A stretch of DNA of 37,271 nt from assembly GCA_002305915.1 (NCBI GenBank), contig DBRJ01000061.1, positions 1-37,271 of the forward strand, given 5' to 3'. This DNA comes from Pelotomaculum sp. UBA1371. GTDB lineage: Bacteria; Bacillota; Desulfotomaculia; Desulfotomaculales; Pelotomaculaceae. Below the pieces are notes generated by a model. The model did no database searches and was not told the DNA's origin. It saw nothing but the letters and a program-made list of their open reading frames with translations. Shown here in pieces: positions 25,465 through 33,627 of this stretch; the stretch's first letter is position 1; every line of letters begins with the position of its first letter. Made by a program: the position numbers and the translations under genes.

Positions 25465-26169
25465 ATGGTACAAAAAATGTGGACGGGATGGTGGTTTTGT
25501 TTGCTTTGGGAATACATCTACCGCACCATTTTTATATATTTTTTGGTTTTAATTGTAATTAGGGCAATGGGAAAGAGGGAAATCGGCCAACTTTCCCCTT
25601 TTGATTTTGTCGTGGCCATCATAATTGCTGAACTTGCTGTCATACCCCTGGAAAAAAGTGACCTGCCAATCTGGCATAGTATTTTGCCTCTGGTTTTGCT
25701 TGGCGCTCTGGAAGTTATTATTTCCTACGCCACTCTTTTCAGCCACACCCTGCGGGGTTTAATCTGCGGGCATCCCCAGATTATTATTAAAAACGGAGTT
25801 CTTCTGAGGAAAGAAATGCGGAAAGCGCGCTATAACCTTGACGAGTTGTTGGCTCAATTGCGGGAAAAGGGGATTGTTGACCCGGCTGATGTGGAATTTG
25901 CCGTGCTCGAAACGTCCGGAAAACTGAGCGTTATCGAGAAGTCCCAGCACCGGCCGGTTACGCCTGCGGATCTGGGAATCCCGACACCTTACGAAGGGCT
26001 GCCCACGGTGCTGGTTATGGATGGTACAACAATGATTAAAAATTTAAATGATATTGATCTGGATGAAAACTGGCTACGCCAAGTATTGCAAGAGCAAGGC
26101 CTTACACCCCGCAAAGTTCTGCTTGCAACCCTGGGAACGGATGGCAGGCTTTTTGTCAGTAAAAAGTAA
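25465..26169 (+). CDS. DUF421 (YetF/YrbG-type) membrane protein
   Basis: 234 residues if ATG 25465 is used; no good binding site is visible, and a TTG near 25501 would fit the family N-terminus equally well. Three membrane segments in the first ~95 residues include the family signature RAMGKREIGQLSPFDFVVAI. A cytosolic domain follows (GVLLRKEMRKARYNLDELLAQLREKG). Proteins of this type are common in spore formers and several are associated with spores or stress; molecular function is not established. Confidence 0.88.
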   Translation: MVQKMWTGWWFCLLWEYIYRTIFIYFLVLIVIRAMGKREIGQLSPFDFVVAIIIAELAVIPLEKSDLPIWHSILPLVLLGALEVIISYATLFSHTLRGLICGHPQIIIKNGVLLRKEMRKARYNLDELLAQLREKGIVDPADVEFAVLETSGKLSVIEKSQHRPVTPADLGIPTPYEGLPTVLVMDGTTMIKNLNDIDLDENWLRQVLQEQGLTPRKVLLATLGTDGRLFVSKK

Positions 26170-26379
26170 GAGAATAACAGGAATTTTATAGTATTATACA
26201 CTTAAATAGGTATCATCGCTGATAATTGCAAAATTTTCAAAGAATTTATCTTTATCGCCCAATTGAGAGGAGGAAATAGACACAGCTGGTAGAATAAACC
26301 ACAATAAATGGTATTTTACATAAAAATATCAGAGTTGAAAAGTGAACCTGAATGGTTCAGTTCGGGGCGGTGCAAGATT

Positions 26380-27030
26380 ATGATCCAGCTCGAACGCAGG
26401 CAGCAGCTTCTGGTTATCCTACTGGTTGGTATTATTATTTTCGGCGCGGGATACCGGCTTGCCCAGACAAAGCAGCCGGTTGCTGAAAACGACAAGCCGG
26501 TTTTGGAGCAAGAGGAGATTAAGGAGAATGATGGAATCAAAGTTCATGTTGCGGGCGCGGTTGCCAGGCCGGGGGTTTACCAACTGCCCCGGGGTTCCAG
26601 GATTATTGACGCTGTTCAAATAGCCGGCCCGGCAGCAGATGCAGTTCTGGATGCTTTAAAGCTGGCTGCGCCGGTTGCTGACGGTCAGACCATTAATGTG
26701 CCGGGCCTGCGGGACCTGCAGGATGCCGCTCAGGCCGGCGCCGTTACCGGCAGCCAGGCTGGAACCCCCGCTATATCTTCAACTAAGAACATATTTGCTC
26801 CTCCCGCAGGATCTATGTCAGGCAGTTCCGGGACGGCACTTGTCAATATTAATGCGGCGGACCTGAATCAGCTGGATGCACTGCCCGGCATCGGGCCCGC
26901 CCTGGCCCAGCGGATTATCGATTACCGGGAGTCGAACGGCCCCTTCGGGGCAGTTGAGGATATCAAAAACGTCTCCGGTATTGGAGACAAGAAATTTGAC
27001 GCCCTGAAGGACCTAATCACGGTCTACTGA
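26380..27030 (+). CDS. comEA: ComEA-like DNA-binding competence protein
   Basis: 216 residues from ATG 26380, with GGGGCGGTG upstream; longer in-frame starts lack a site. One N-terminal membrane segment (residues ~9-25) anchors the protein outside the cell. An SLBB domain follows at about 50-110 (VHVAGAVARPGVYQLPRGSR), then a flexible linker and a C-terminal double helix-hairpin-helix (VNINAADLNQLDALPGIGPA). ComEA binds double-stranded DNA at the surface and hands it to the ComEC channel. comEC, often next to it, is not in this window; accessory DNA follows. Confidence 0.92.
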   Translation: MIQLERRQQLLVILLVGIIIFGAGYRLAQTKQPVAENDKPVLEQEEIKENDGIKVHVAGAVARPGVYQLPRGSRIIDAVQIAGPAADAVLDALKLAAPVADGQTINVPGLRDLQDAAQAGAVTGSQAGTPAISSTKNIFAPPAGSMSGSSGTALVNINAADLNQLDALPGIGPALAQRIIDYRESNGPFGAVEDIKNVSGIGDKKFDALKDLITVY

Positions 27031-27054
27031 GCATGGCCAGTCCGGATGAGAATG

Positions 27055-27184
27055 TACCCTGAAAACCAGATAACTGAAATGCTGAAAACCGGGCGCAAGG
27101 TAAGGCAGGGAACTCTTTTGACTTATCCACCGGCTCACCAATAAAACTAAAGGAAAGGAGGAGTGTAAATTCCTCCTTTCCTTT
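27055..27184 (+). repeat. Structured direct repeat, copy 1
   Basis: ~130 bp element, matched by a diverged second copy at 28369. It begins TACCCTGAAA, has a conserved middle (CCGG 27089-27092, TAAG 27101-27104, CAGGG 27106-27110, CTTA 27122-27125, CCGG 27130-27133) and ends in a perfect 14-bp hairpin (27149-27162 / 27171-27184, loop 8). Relative to copy 2, TAAG/CTTA is replaced by TGAG/CTCA, a compensatory change, and the terminal stem has gained one base on both arms. This points to selected or jointly maintained base pairing. Starts 24 bases after comEA. Confidence 0.85.
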
Positions 27185-27462
27185 GGCTAGTCACTACGGA
27201 ATTAATGATGAAGGGGGTAGGTGTATCTAGCCTCACGACCTGGAGGTTTTGTTTCAGTGGTCTGCCGAAACGGGCTCTGGCAGGAGGTTGTCAAGAAGTA
27301 TGCAGATGGTGCAGTTGAGAAGGGACAACTACAGAAACCGAGAGCCCCAGCAAAGCCGAGCAACAGACAACAGGAAAGAGGCTTTTATCAGGAGTCTTTA
27401 CATTTGATGGAAATTAACCCCATGAAGATTTAAGGGGTAGTCAAAATAAATAGTCCAATCTG
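27185..27462. other. Island segment without a recognisable gene
   Basis: A 70-codon open frame at 27221-27433 (plus) has no recognisable family or strong binding site. The segment may be a remnant of an inserted element. Nothing else is visible. Confidence 0.4.
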
Positions 27463-27780
27463 CTAATTATCTTGTACGGCCATTACATATAGCGCAGCGT
27501 TGTGTATATGGCCATCCACAAAACTGGTCGCAAAACTGGCGTAGTGTGTATGATATCCGCCAGAAAGAGGTGCTGCTAATCCTGTGTTGGTGCGGTACAC
27601 ATGGAAATGGCCGTCTTGATAAGTTGTTGCACCAACGATTTCATGGTAATGGGAAGTTCCATGCTGTATCGGTATACTGGTGACTCCTGGGTGAATGTGA
27701 CAATGTCCGTCGTTGCAGGTGGTTAAGCCAGTATGTTCATGGACGTGATAGTTCTGATAATCTTGTTTTTCCGAGCTCAA
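27463..27780 (-). CDS. YmaF-family histidine-rich protein
   Basis: 105 residues from TTG 27780, eight bases after AAAGGAG; upstream in-frame ATGs at 27819 and 27804 lack such a site. Rich in paired histidines spaced in repeats: HVHEHTG, DGHCHIHPGVTSIP, GTSHYHEIVG, DGHFHVY, GGYHTHY, DGHIHNAALY. This matches YmaF-like proteins of Bacillus and Clostridia, thought to be spore or metal-related but uncharacterised. The repeating (D/G)GH-H modules suggest metal binding. It sits alone inside the decayed island, opposite in strand to the nuclease remnant. Confidence 0.75.
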   Translation of the reverse strand: MSSEKQDYQNYHVHEHTGLTTCNDGHCHIHPGVTSIPIQHGTSHYHEIVGATTYQDGHFHVYRTNTGLAAPLSGGYHTHYASFATSFVDGHIHNAALYVMAVQDN

Positions 27781-27883
27781 AATAAACACTCCTTTTAGAG
27801 CCATAATATGCTCTTTCATGGAAAAGGTTACCAAAGTCTAATTTCAAGCACCCAGCGCGCCTGATGTTGAGGTGGGAAATACA

Positions 27884-28237
27884 ATGGCCAGGTTCTCGGC
27901 AAAACAACTTGAATAATATAACCAGCGCTTCAGGAATGGAGCCATTGCTAATACTAAGCCTACTGCGCCGAAACTTAAAGAATCTGACATCCAACGCCAG
28001 ATCAAAGAATACCTTCGGTGGAGCAGCTAGTTCATGGTCAAAATCCACCAGTCTTTGGGCTCTCACAAGGGCATTGCTGACTTGTATGCCATACGAGCCG
28101 GAGACGGTCCGTGTTGATCGAGGTTAAGACTCCGTATGGGCACCAGTCGCCGGTAGAGAAGGATTTTGACCTTGACATTCAAGTCTCACGGTGGCGAGTA
28201 TATCGCGGCAAGGAGCGTGGAGGATGTTGAGATATGA
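27884..28237 (+). pseudogene. Broken VRR-NUC domain nuclease
   Basis: Reading from ATG 27884 gives MARFSAKQLE, a TAA stop (27914), then a frame containing KLKESDIQRQIKEYLRW, a TAG (28028), and VKIHQSLGSHKGIADLYAIR. A frameshift near 28110 is needed to continue as VLIEVKTPYGHQSPVEKDF, and a second near 28185 to reach HGGEYIAARSVEDVEI and a TGA at 28235. The combined order (DIQRQIKEYL, KGIADLYAI, IEVKTPYGHQSP) is the VRR-NUC fold of phage and mobile-element nucleases, including the D...ExK catalytic pattern. With two stops and two frameshifts it is dead. Confidence 0.8.
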
Positions 28238-28368
28238 GTAAAGGCGGGTTGTCTATGAAGCATCCTATTGGCTGCTTGCAAAACCAGCCGGATACTGCCG
28301 ATATCACGATAGAAAAATGAGTTATCGGTATATCAGGGGCAGGAATTGCATCGGGGGGGAAGGAAGCA

Positions 28369-28507
28369 TACCCTGAAAGAGCTGATAACTGGAATGCTGA
28401 AAACCGGGTGCAAGGTGAGGCAGGGGACTCTTTTGACTCATCCACCGGCTCACCTTTAGAAGTAAAGGAAAAGGAGGAGTGGAAACTCCTCCTTTTCCTT
28501 TACTTCT
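28369..28507 (+). repeat. Structured direct repeat, copy 2
   Basis: Second copy of the 27055 element in the same orientation, 1.3 kb away. The core is nearly identical (CCGG 28404-28407, TGAG 28416-28419, CTCA 28437-28440, CCGG 28445-28448). It ends in a perfect 23-bp stem (28458-28480 / 28485-28507) with a GGAA loop. The stem may also act as a terminator for the minus-strand hydrogenase operon, which ends at 28556. It lies 130 bases past the nuclease remnant, so the two copies flank the island. Confidence 0.85.
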
Positions 28508-28555
28508 ATAAAACATATGATTGCCGCAAGATTTACATGATTAAGCCGGTGCAAA

Positions 28556-29734
28556 TCAGGCGCGCAGCTCAACTCCGGAGCTTGAGGTAACAGTTTTCCC
28601 GTGTTCCTCCCTGGGCAGGATGGCGAAATTTTCAACGATAAAGCAGTAGCCCAGGATTAAAACGCTCCACAGGCCGAGGGTAATGGCCCATTCCCAGATA
28701 CTGGGGGAATAAGGTGCGCCTGCCGCTTGAGCCATGCCGGTAAAGCAGACATTGGCGCGGTTCAGAATAACCCCGGCCACCACCAGGAACGAAGCAGTGA
28801 AAACCCCCCACTGGGTATTGCGAATAGAAGGGATAGCGTACATAATAATGGGAATGGCAACGAATACGACCATCTCCAGCAAAAACATATTACTTTCGAA
28901 GGAACCGTTAAAAGCAAGGGAGAGGACGCCCCTATAATTCAAATCGATTATTTTAACAATAAAATAGATAATCAGCATCCACATGGTTACTTTAGTCAAG
29001 CTTGCATAAACAGGCAATTCCGGTTCCCTTTTGTAAGCCCGGGCGGCCATTGTCCCCTCCAGGGTAACCATGGCGGGACCCAGGAAAAAGGCTGACCAGA
29101 CGAAGAAGAAGGGTATCAACATGGACCACCACAGGGGATTAAGTTTGCCCACCGCTACGATAAAAAGAGAACCCAGGGAGGACTGGTGCAAAGTGGGCAG
29201 CGCTATTCCCAGGATAAGCAGGAAGGGCATAGCCCTCTCGATGATCCTCTTCAAAGCGGGAAACTTCACTTTTTCCAGGAAAATATCACCGAACTCAATT
29301 ATCTGCACCACCGTATAAAGGGAAATACACCAGAACACCTCAAACAAAACGGAGTGGTAGCCCCAGTAAACAAAGGGCCGCCAGAAATTGTACCATCTGC
29401 CTACATCAAGGAAAAGGCTTAGGCAGGCAATTATATAACCCAGCAGGGAAGTCAGAAGCGCGGCCCGGACAACGGGAGCGTACTTATCCTTATGCAAAAC
29501 ATGGACTAAAAAGGCCGTGCTGAAGCCGCCTCCCGCCAGAGCGATGCCGCTGAGCAGGTCAAAGCCGATCCACAATCCCCAGGGCCATTGGTCGCTCAAA
29601 TTCGTTACCGCACCAAGACCTGTAACCAGGCGGACTGCAGCAGCCACAAGCATAGCGACTGTCAGAAAAATTAAAACGTACCTAGTGGGAGTGAGTCTGA
29701 AGTGCCATCTACCAAAGTGCAGGGTCCTTGCCAT
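28556..29734 (-). CDS. NrfD/HybB-like quinone-interacting membrane subunit
   Basis: 392 residues with about ten membrane helices and no soluble domain. Helix patterns such as WPWGLWIGFDLLSGIALAGG and FLVHVLHKDKYAPVVRAALL match the HybB branch of the NrfD/PsrC family, which exchanges electrons with (mena)quinone without bound cofactors. AAGGAGG lies 12 bases before ATG 29734. It is the third gene of the hydrogenase operon, after HydA and the HybA-like protein, and should anchor the complex and link it to the quinone pool. Confidence 0.9.
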   Translation of the reverse strand: MARTLHFGRWHFRLTPTRYVLIFLTVAMLVAAAVRLVTGLGAVTNLSDQWPWGLWIGFDLLSGIALAGGGFSTAFLVHVLHKDKYAPVVRAALLTSLLGYIIACLSLFLDVGRWYNFWRPFVYWGYHSVLFEVFWCISLYTVVQIIEFGDIFLEKVKFPALKRIIERAMPFLLILGIALPTLHQSSLGSLFIVAVGKLNPLWWSMLIPFFFVWSAFFLGPAMVTLEGTMAARAYKREPELPVYASLTKVTMWMLIIYFIVKIIDLNYRGVLSLAFNGSFESNMFLLEMVVFVAIPIIMYAIPSIRNTQWGVFTASFLVVAGVILNRANVCFTGMAQAAGAPYSPSIWEWAITLGLWSVLILGYCFIVENFAILPREEHGKTVTSSSGVELRA

Positions 29735-29751
29735 CGTTAAGTTATACCTCC

Positions 29752-30561
29752 TTATTCATCTTTATCAACGGGAGCGTACATTTCCTCTTCCGCCTGGACT
29801 TCAGCCCGCCTTCTGGTATACATATACATACCTGTCAGCAGGGCGCCCCAGCCGATAAAGATATGGGGTGTCCACCTGAGCACCTGCCAGGTATAATCCG
29901 GGATGGGCCGGTAGGGCACATCGGTGCGGAATCCGAGCTGTTCAAAGGGCACATCCGATAGATAGAGCCAGGAAGTACCGCCCGCTTCCTTTTCCCCGTA
30001 GATATGGTTGACATAAAGACCGGGGTTGGCTGCTATGCGCGACCTTGCCTCTTTAAGGAGCTCTTCCCGGTTGCCGAAGGCAATTGCCCCTGTGGGGCAG
30101 ACACTGGCGCAGGCGGGCATCTGGTTACCGGCCACCCGGGCCAGGCACATCTGACACTTTTGCACCCTGGGGAAGGCTTTATCCCATTCATACCTGGGTA
30201 TTTCGAAGGGGCAGGCGATCATGCAGTAGCGACAGCCCACACACAGTTTTTCATTATAAACCACAGGACCTTCGGGTGTTTTCTGGAAAGCCTTCGAAAA
30301 GCAGGCAGAAGCACAGGCCGGCTCAAGGCAGTGCAAGCATTGCTCTTTGACAAACCGCCGCACAGCATTGCCGTTTTTCTCGATCTTATACTTCTGAACC
30401 ACCGTCCACTTGTCCGTGGCCAGTTTATCTTTTTCGGCCTGCGTTTGTTCGACGCTGTTGTCTTTAACCTCAAGGCCGTTGTATAAACGGCAGGCCACAA
30501 CGCAGCTTTCACAATCAATGCACCGGGTGATATCAACAAGCACCCCTTTTGTATCAGACAC
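29752..30561 (-). CDS. HybA-like four-cluster ferredoxin subunit with C-terminal membrane anchor
   Basis: 269 residues if GTG 30561 is used (AAAGGA 8 bases upstream); ATG 30570 is the alternative. Sixteen cysteines in four ferredoxin-type clusters: CIDCESCVVAC, CLHCLEPACASAC, CVGCRYCMIACP, and CQMCLARVAGNQMPACASVCP. A hydrophobic segment near residues 235-252 is a single anchor. No Tat signal is visible, so it may be carried out with HydA or anchored by its own helix. It relays electrons between HydA and the NrfD-like subunit. Same operon as both. Confidence 0.88.
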   Translation of the reverse strand: MSDTKGVLVDITRCIDCESCVVACRLYNGLEVKDNSVEQTQAEKDKLATDKWTVVQKYKIEKNGNAVRRFVKEQCLHCLEPACASACFSKAFQKTPEGPVVYNEKLCVGCRYCMIACPFEIPRYEWDKAFPRVQKCQMCLARVAGNQMPACASVCPTGAIAFGNREELLKEARSRIAANPGLYVNHIYGEKEAGGTSWLYLSDVPFEQLGFRTDVPYRPIPDYTWQVLRWTPHIFIGWGALLTGMYMYTRRRAEVQAEEEMYAPVDKDE

Positions 30562-30614
30562 TGAAATCATCCTTTCATTGCAATGGTTTAACTGGTTATC
30601 TTATATAAAAACAC

Positions 30615-32189
30615 TTACCCCACCCGGGTGAGAAGGCGTTTCAACTTATCGGCGCGGGAATGATAATCCGTGTGGAGCAGTTCTTCCGCCAGTTCGCTCA
30701 TGGGATGTTCCAGGAAGTCACGGTAAAGGGCGGCCACCTCTTCGTTCTGATGGCTTTTGCGCTTGGCTAGAGAAGCGTCCGCCCGATAGAGGGAGGCAAG
30801 CCTCTGTTCGCGAACAGCATCGGTGGGCGGAACGGCGGTTCGGGGTTGTCCGCCTCCGGCAATGCAGCCGCCCGGGCAGTTCATGAATTCTACGAAGTGC
30901 CAGGGAGCCTTTCCGTCGCGCACTGCATCCAAAACCTTGCGGCCGTTGGCCATGCCGTGGCAGACGGCCACGCGCAGCGTTCCCACGCCGGGTATTTCCG
31001 CTTCCGCCTCCTTAACTCCGGCCAGGCCGCGTACAGGCGCCAGGTTGAGGAAAAGCTCAGGGGGTTCATTGCCGGTGACCAGGAAGTAGGCAGTACGGGC
31101 GGCCGCCTCCATAACGCCTCCTGTTGCGCCGAAGATGATTGCTGCGCCGGTATCTTCACCCATCAGCGAATCGTAATTTTCGTCCGGCAGGGAAGTCAGG
31201 TCGATGTGTTTTGCTTTTAACATCCGGGCCAGTTCCCGGGTGGTAAGCACAATGTCCACGTCGCGCAAATTATCAATTTTCCAGTATTTTGCGCTATCAT
31301 TCATTTCCGGGCGCTGTGCCTCAAATTTTTTGGCGGTGCAGGGCATAACCGAGACGGAAACGATGCTTTCAGGAGCTATACCCCTCTTTTTGGCATAATA
31401 GGTTTTGGCCAGGGCGCCGAACATTTGCTGGGGCGACTTGCAGGTAGAAATATTGGGAATGAGCTCCGGGTAAAAATATTCGCAGAACTTAACCCAGCCC
31501 GGCGAACATGAGGTAAACTGGGGAAGGGGTTTTTTTACCTCGCCCGTAATTCTTTTGACCAGCTCTGTGGCCTCTTCCATAATGGTCAGGTCGGCGCTGA
31601 AGTTGGTGTCCAGGACGGCGTCGAAACCCAGCCTCCTTAAAGCCGCCACCTGTTTTCCCTCGACCCAGGTTCCGGCCGGCAACCCGAATTCCTCGCCCAG
31701 GGCCACTCTGGTAGCCGGGGCTGTCTGGATCAGAACAAATTTGTCAGGATCTTCGAGGGCTTCAAAAACCTTTTTCGTGTCGTCGCGCTCACTGATTGCC
31801 CCGGAGGGACAGGCCATGGAGCACTGGCCGCAATTGACGCAGATGGTTTCGTCGATTACCGGCAGGTTGTAGTATCCGTAGACGCTTTCGATGTTTTCAC
31901 AGACCTCCAGGCACTGGCCGCATAAAATACACTTCCGGTCGTCCCGTACGATGGACGGGTTGTCAGCGTCGATGGGCACGCGTCCCCGCACCTGGGCCGG
32001 CAGGTTGCCTGCCACGTTGTATTGGTAGGGTAGCCAGCCCTGGCCGCCTGTCTGTTCCGGACTTTGCCGCAGGCAGCCTGTAAGAGAGCCGGCTACACCT
32101 ACTAAACCGGCGCCTGCTATCATTTTTTTGAAAAAGGAACGCCGGTCCATCGTTTTTTTCTCATTCAACCCGCTCTTGCTGTCTTTCAT
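30615..32189 (-). CDS. hydA: Exported [FeFe] hydrogenase, Tat-lipoprotein with fused small subunit
   Basis: 524 residues from ATG 32189, six bases after GGAGGAG. N-terminal Tat signal with twin Arg at 16-17 (DRRSFFKK), a hydrophobic stretch and a lipobox LTGC ending at Cys39: exported and lipid-anchored. Then two [4Fe-4S] clusters (CILCGQCLEVC, CVNCGQCSMAC) and the H-cluster motifs FTSCSPGW, MPCTAKKFE and MNCPGGCIAGGGQP. The last ~60 residues match the small subunit (Fe_hyd_SSU) fused at the C-terminus. It evolves or takes up H2. The operon partners (HybA-like and NrfD-like) resemble those of [NiFe] hydrogenase 2, suggesting quinone coupling. In the first H-cluster motif the usual second Cys of TSCC is Ser. 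Confidence 0.94.
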   Translation of the reverse strand: MKDSKSGLNEKKTMDRRSFFKKMIAGAGLVGVAGSLTGCLRQSPEQTGGQGWLPYQYNVAGNLPAQVRGRVPIDADNPSIVRDDRKCILCGQCLEVCENIESVYGYYNLPVIDETICVNCGQCSMACPSGAISERDDTKKVFEALEDPDKFVLIQTAPATRVALGEEFGLPAGTWVEGKQVAALRRLGFDAVLDTNFSADLTIMEEATELVKRITGEVKKPLPQFTSCSPGWVKFCEYFYPELIPNISTCKSPQQMFGALAKTYYAKKRGIAPESIVSVSVMPCTAKKFEAQRPEMNDSAKYWKIDNLRDVDIVLTTRELARMLKAKHIDLTSLPDENYDSLMGEDTGAAIIFGATGGVMEAAARTAYFLVTGNEPPELFLNLAPVRGLAGVKEAEAEIPGVGTLRVAVCHGMANGRKVLDAVRDGKAPWHFVEFMNCPGGCIAGGGQPRTAVPPTDAVREQRLASLYRADASLAKRKSHQNEEVAALYRDFLEHPMSELAEELLHTDYHSRADKLKRLLTRVG

Positions 32190-32934
32190 GTTCTTCTCCT
32201 CCAAACATATTAGTGCTTGTTTTATCGTTTAAAGGTATCAACTACCTGGATTAAAGGAAATATCTATTACTCAACAAACCACCGCTTTCAATCTTTTGGT
32301 TAAGTGGTTCCAAGTGCAAAAGAAAGTTTAATTTATCTGAAAAGTTTCATTTTTTCTTTAGTTCTAACGTTATTACTTACTTTAATTCCTATTGTCATTA
32401 TACTTGAGAAAAAAGTAATTGAAAACGTGAAATAATTACATTTATTTTGCAAACTGCTCCATTACTTAAAAATAATATTTATTTTTATCGGATACTGGGC
32501 AAAAGCTGATAAGTTTAACATATCACTTAATTTAGATGTTGATTTTGTGAGCTGATTAATTATTTATAGCACTTGATTGAAAGATATTGACGCAAATTTT
32601 AAAATATTATTAACACTAAATAAATATAAACAATTATTAGCCTGAACTTTCAAAGTTTTTCCTCCTGCTTCAATAGAGTTGCCCAAAAGTGGCTAGCTGA
32701 CCATCTGCCAGCAATAAAGTCTCCTTTATTGCCTGAAAAAAGAAAAAACCCGAAAATGTCGCTCCTATTCGGGATTTAGTTCTTGGGGCAAGCAAGAGCT
32801 TTGTAGTTGTTCTTGGGAATGGGCATTGTGAAGGCTCAACTGCCGGTTTAATACCCGTCACTGAGCCTTTATTCCGGGTAGAGCTATCAATTGAGCCCCC
32901 TTAAGATATGTTTCAATGTCAAATGTGCATGTTC
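32190..32934. other. 745-base gene-poor region upstream of the hydrogenase operon
   Basis: Strongly AT-rich from 32210 to 32650, with no credible open frame; it should hold the hydA promoter, which I could not pin down. From 32650 to 32880 the composition is more balanced, with hairpins GCAATAAA (32711-32718) / TTTATTGC (32725-32732) and AAGGCTCA (32831-32838) / TGAGCCTT (32862-32869). A 63-codon minus-strand frame there has no recognisable family. Confidence 0.6.
32743..32773 (-). terminator. Terminator of the export operon
   Basis: On the minus strand, CCCGAA and TTCGGG (32749-32754 / 32768-32773) form a stem with a 13-base loop, followed by six T. It lies ~160 bases after the ATPase stop. 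Confidence 0.7.
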
Positions 32935-33627
32935 TCAATTTGAATGTAAAGAATCACTATTAATTCTGCCGTCTACGATTTCCACCACACGGTCTGCGCC
33001 TGCTGCAATATTAGGGTCATGAGTGACCATTACCAGGCTTGTTTTTTGTTCATCAACAATTTCTTTTAAAAGCTCCATAACCAAATTGCTGGTCTTGCTG
33101 TCCAGGTTGCCGGTGGGCTCATCGGCAAAGATTATTTTGGGTTTATTAATCAACGCCCGGGCAATGGCCACCCTCTGCTGCTGGCCGCCGGACAACTGGT
33201 TGGGATACTTGCCGCTAAATTTCTTAATACCTATCCGGTCCATAAGGTGCAAGGCACGGTCCACAATCTCGCCGGGGGGCCTGCCTTTACCAATCCAGTA
33301 TGGAATCAGGATGTTTTCAATGGCCGTAAACTCGGGAAGCAAGTAATGAAACTGAAATATGAAACCGATCTTTTCGTTGCGACAGGCGGCCAGCTCATCT
33401 TTATTCAAACTGGATACATCCTGGCCGTCCAAAAAGACTTTACCGCTGGTAGGCGATTCCAGCAGGCCGATAATATTTAAGAGTGTGCTTTTGCCTGACC
33501 CTGAAGGTCCGACAATTGTAGTAAACTTGCCTCTTTTAATGTAGAGGTGGATATCAAAGAGCACCTGGAAGACTACCTCATCACCGTAAAATTTGTTGAT
33601 TTTTTCTAGAATGATAATATCATCCAT
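32935..33627 (-). CDS. ABC transporter ATP-binding protein (MacB/LolD type)
   Basis: 230 residues. Walker A GPSGSGKST, Q-loop region FIFQFHYLLPEFTAIEN, signature LSGGQQQRVAIARAL and Walker B IIFADEPTGNLD are all present, and the spacing fits the LolD/FtsE/MacB subfamily. GGAGG lies 9 bases before ATG 33627, and the first 8 bases overlap the end of the permease gene, giving translational coupling. It powers the permease encoded just upstream. Substrate unknown. Confidence 0.93.
   Translation of the reverse strand: MDDIIILEKINKFYGDEVVFQVLFDIHLYIKRGKFTTIVGPSGSGKSTLLNIIGLLESPTSGKVFLDGQDVSSLNKDELAACRNEKIGFIFQFHYLLPEFTAIENILIPYWIGKGRPPGEIVDRALHLMDRIGIKKFSGKYPNQLSGGQQQRVAIARALINKPKIIFADEPTGNLDSKTSNLVMELLKEIVDEQKTSLVMVTHDPNIAAGADRVVEIVDGRINSDSLHSN

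Noticed and set aside
27055..27184. Known riboswitch (c-di-GMP, cobalamin, TPP, glycine) or group II intron domain V
   Set aside because: None of the conserved core sequences of these elements could be matched by eye.
27185..28368. CRISPR array
   Set aside because: Only two repeat copies 1.3 kb apart with genes between; no regular spacing and no cas genes.
32505..32590. FNR/Rex-type operator upstream of hydA
   Set aside because: TTGAT-like half sites occur, as expected in AT-rich DNA, but no properly spaced inverted pair was found.
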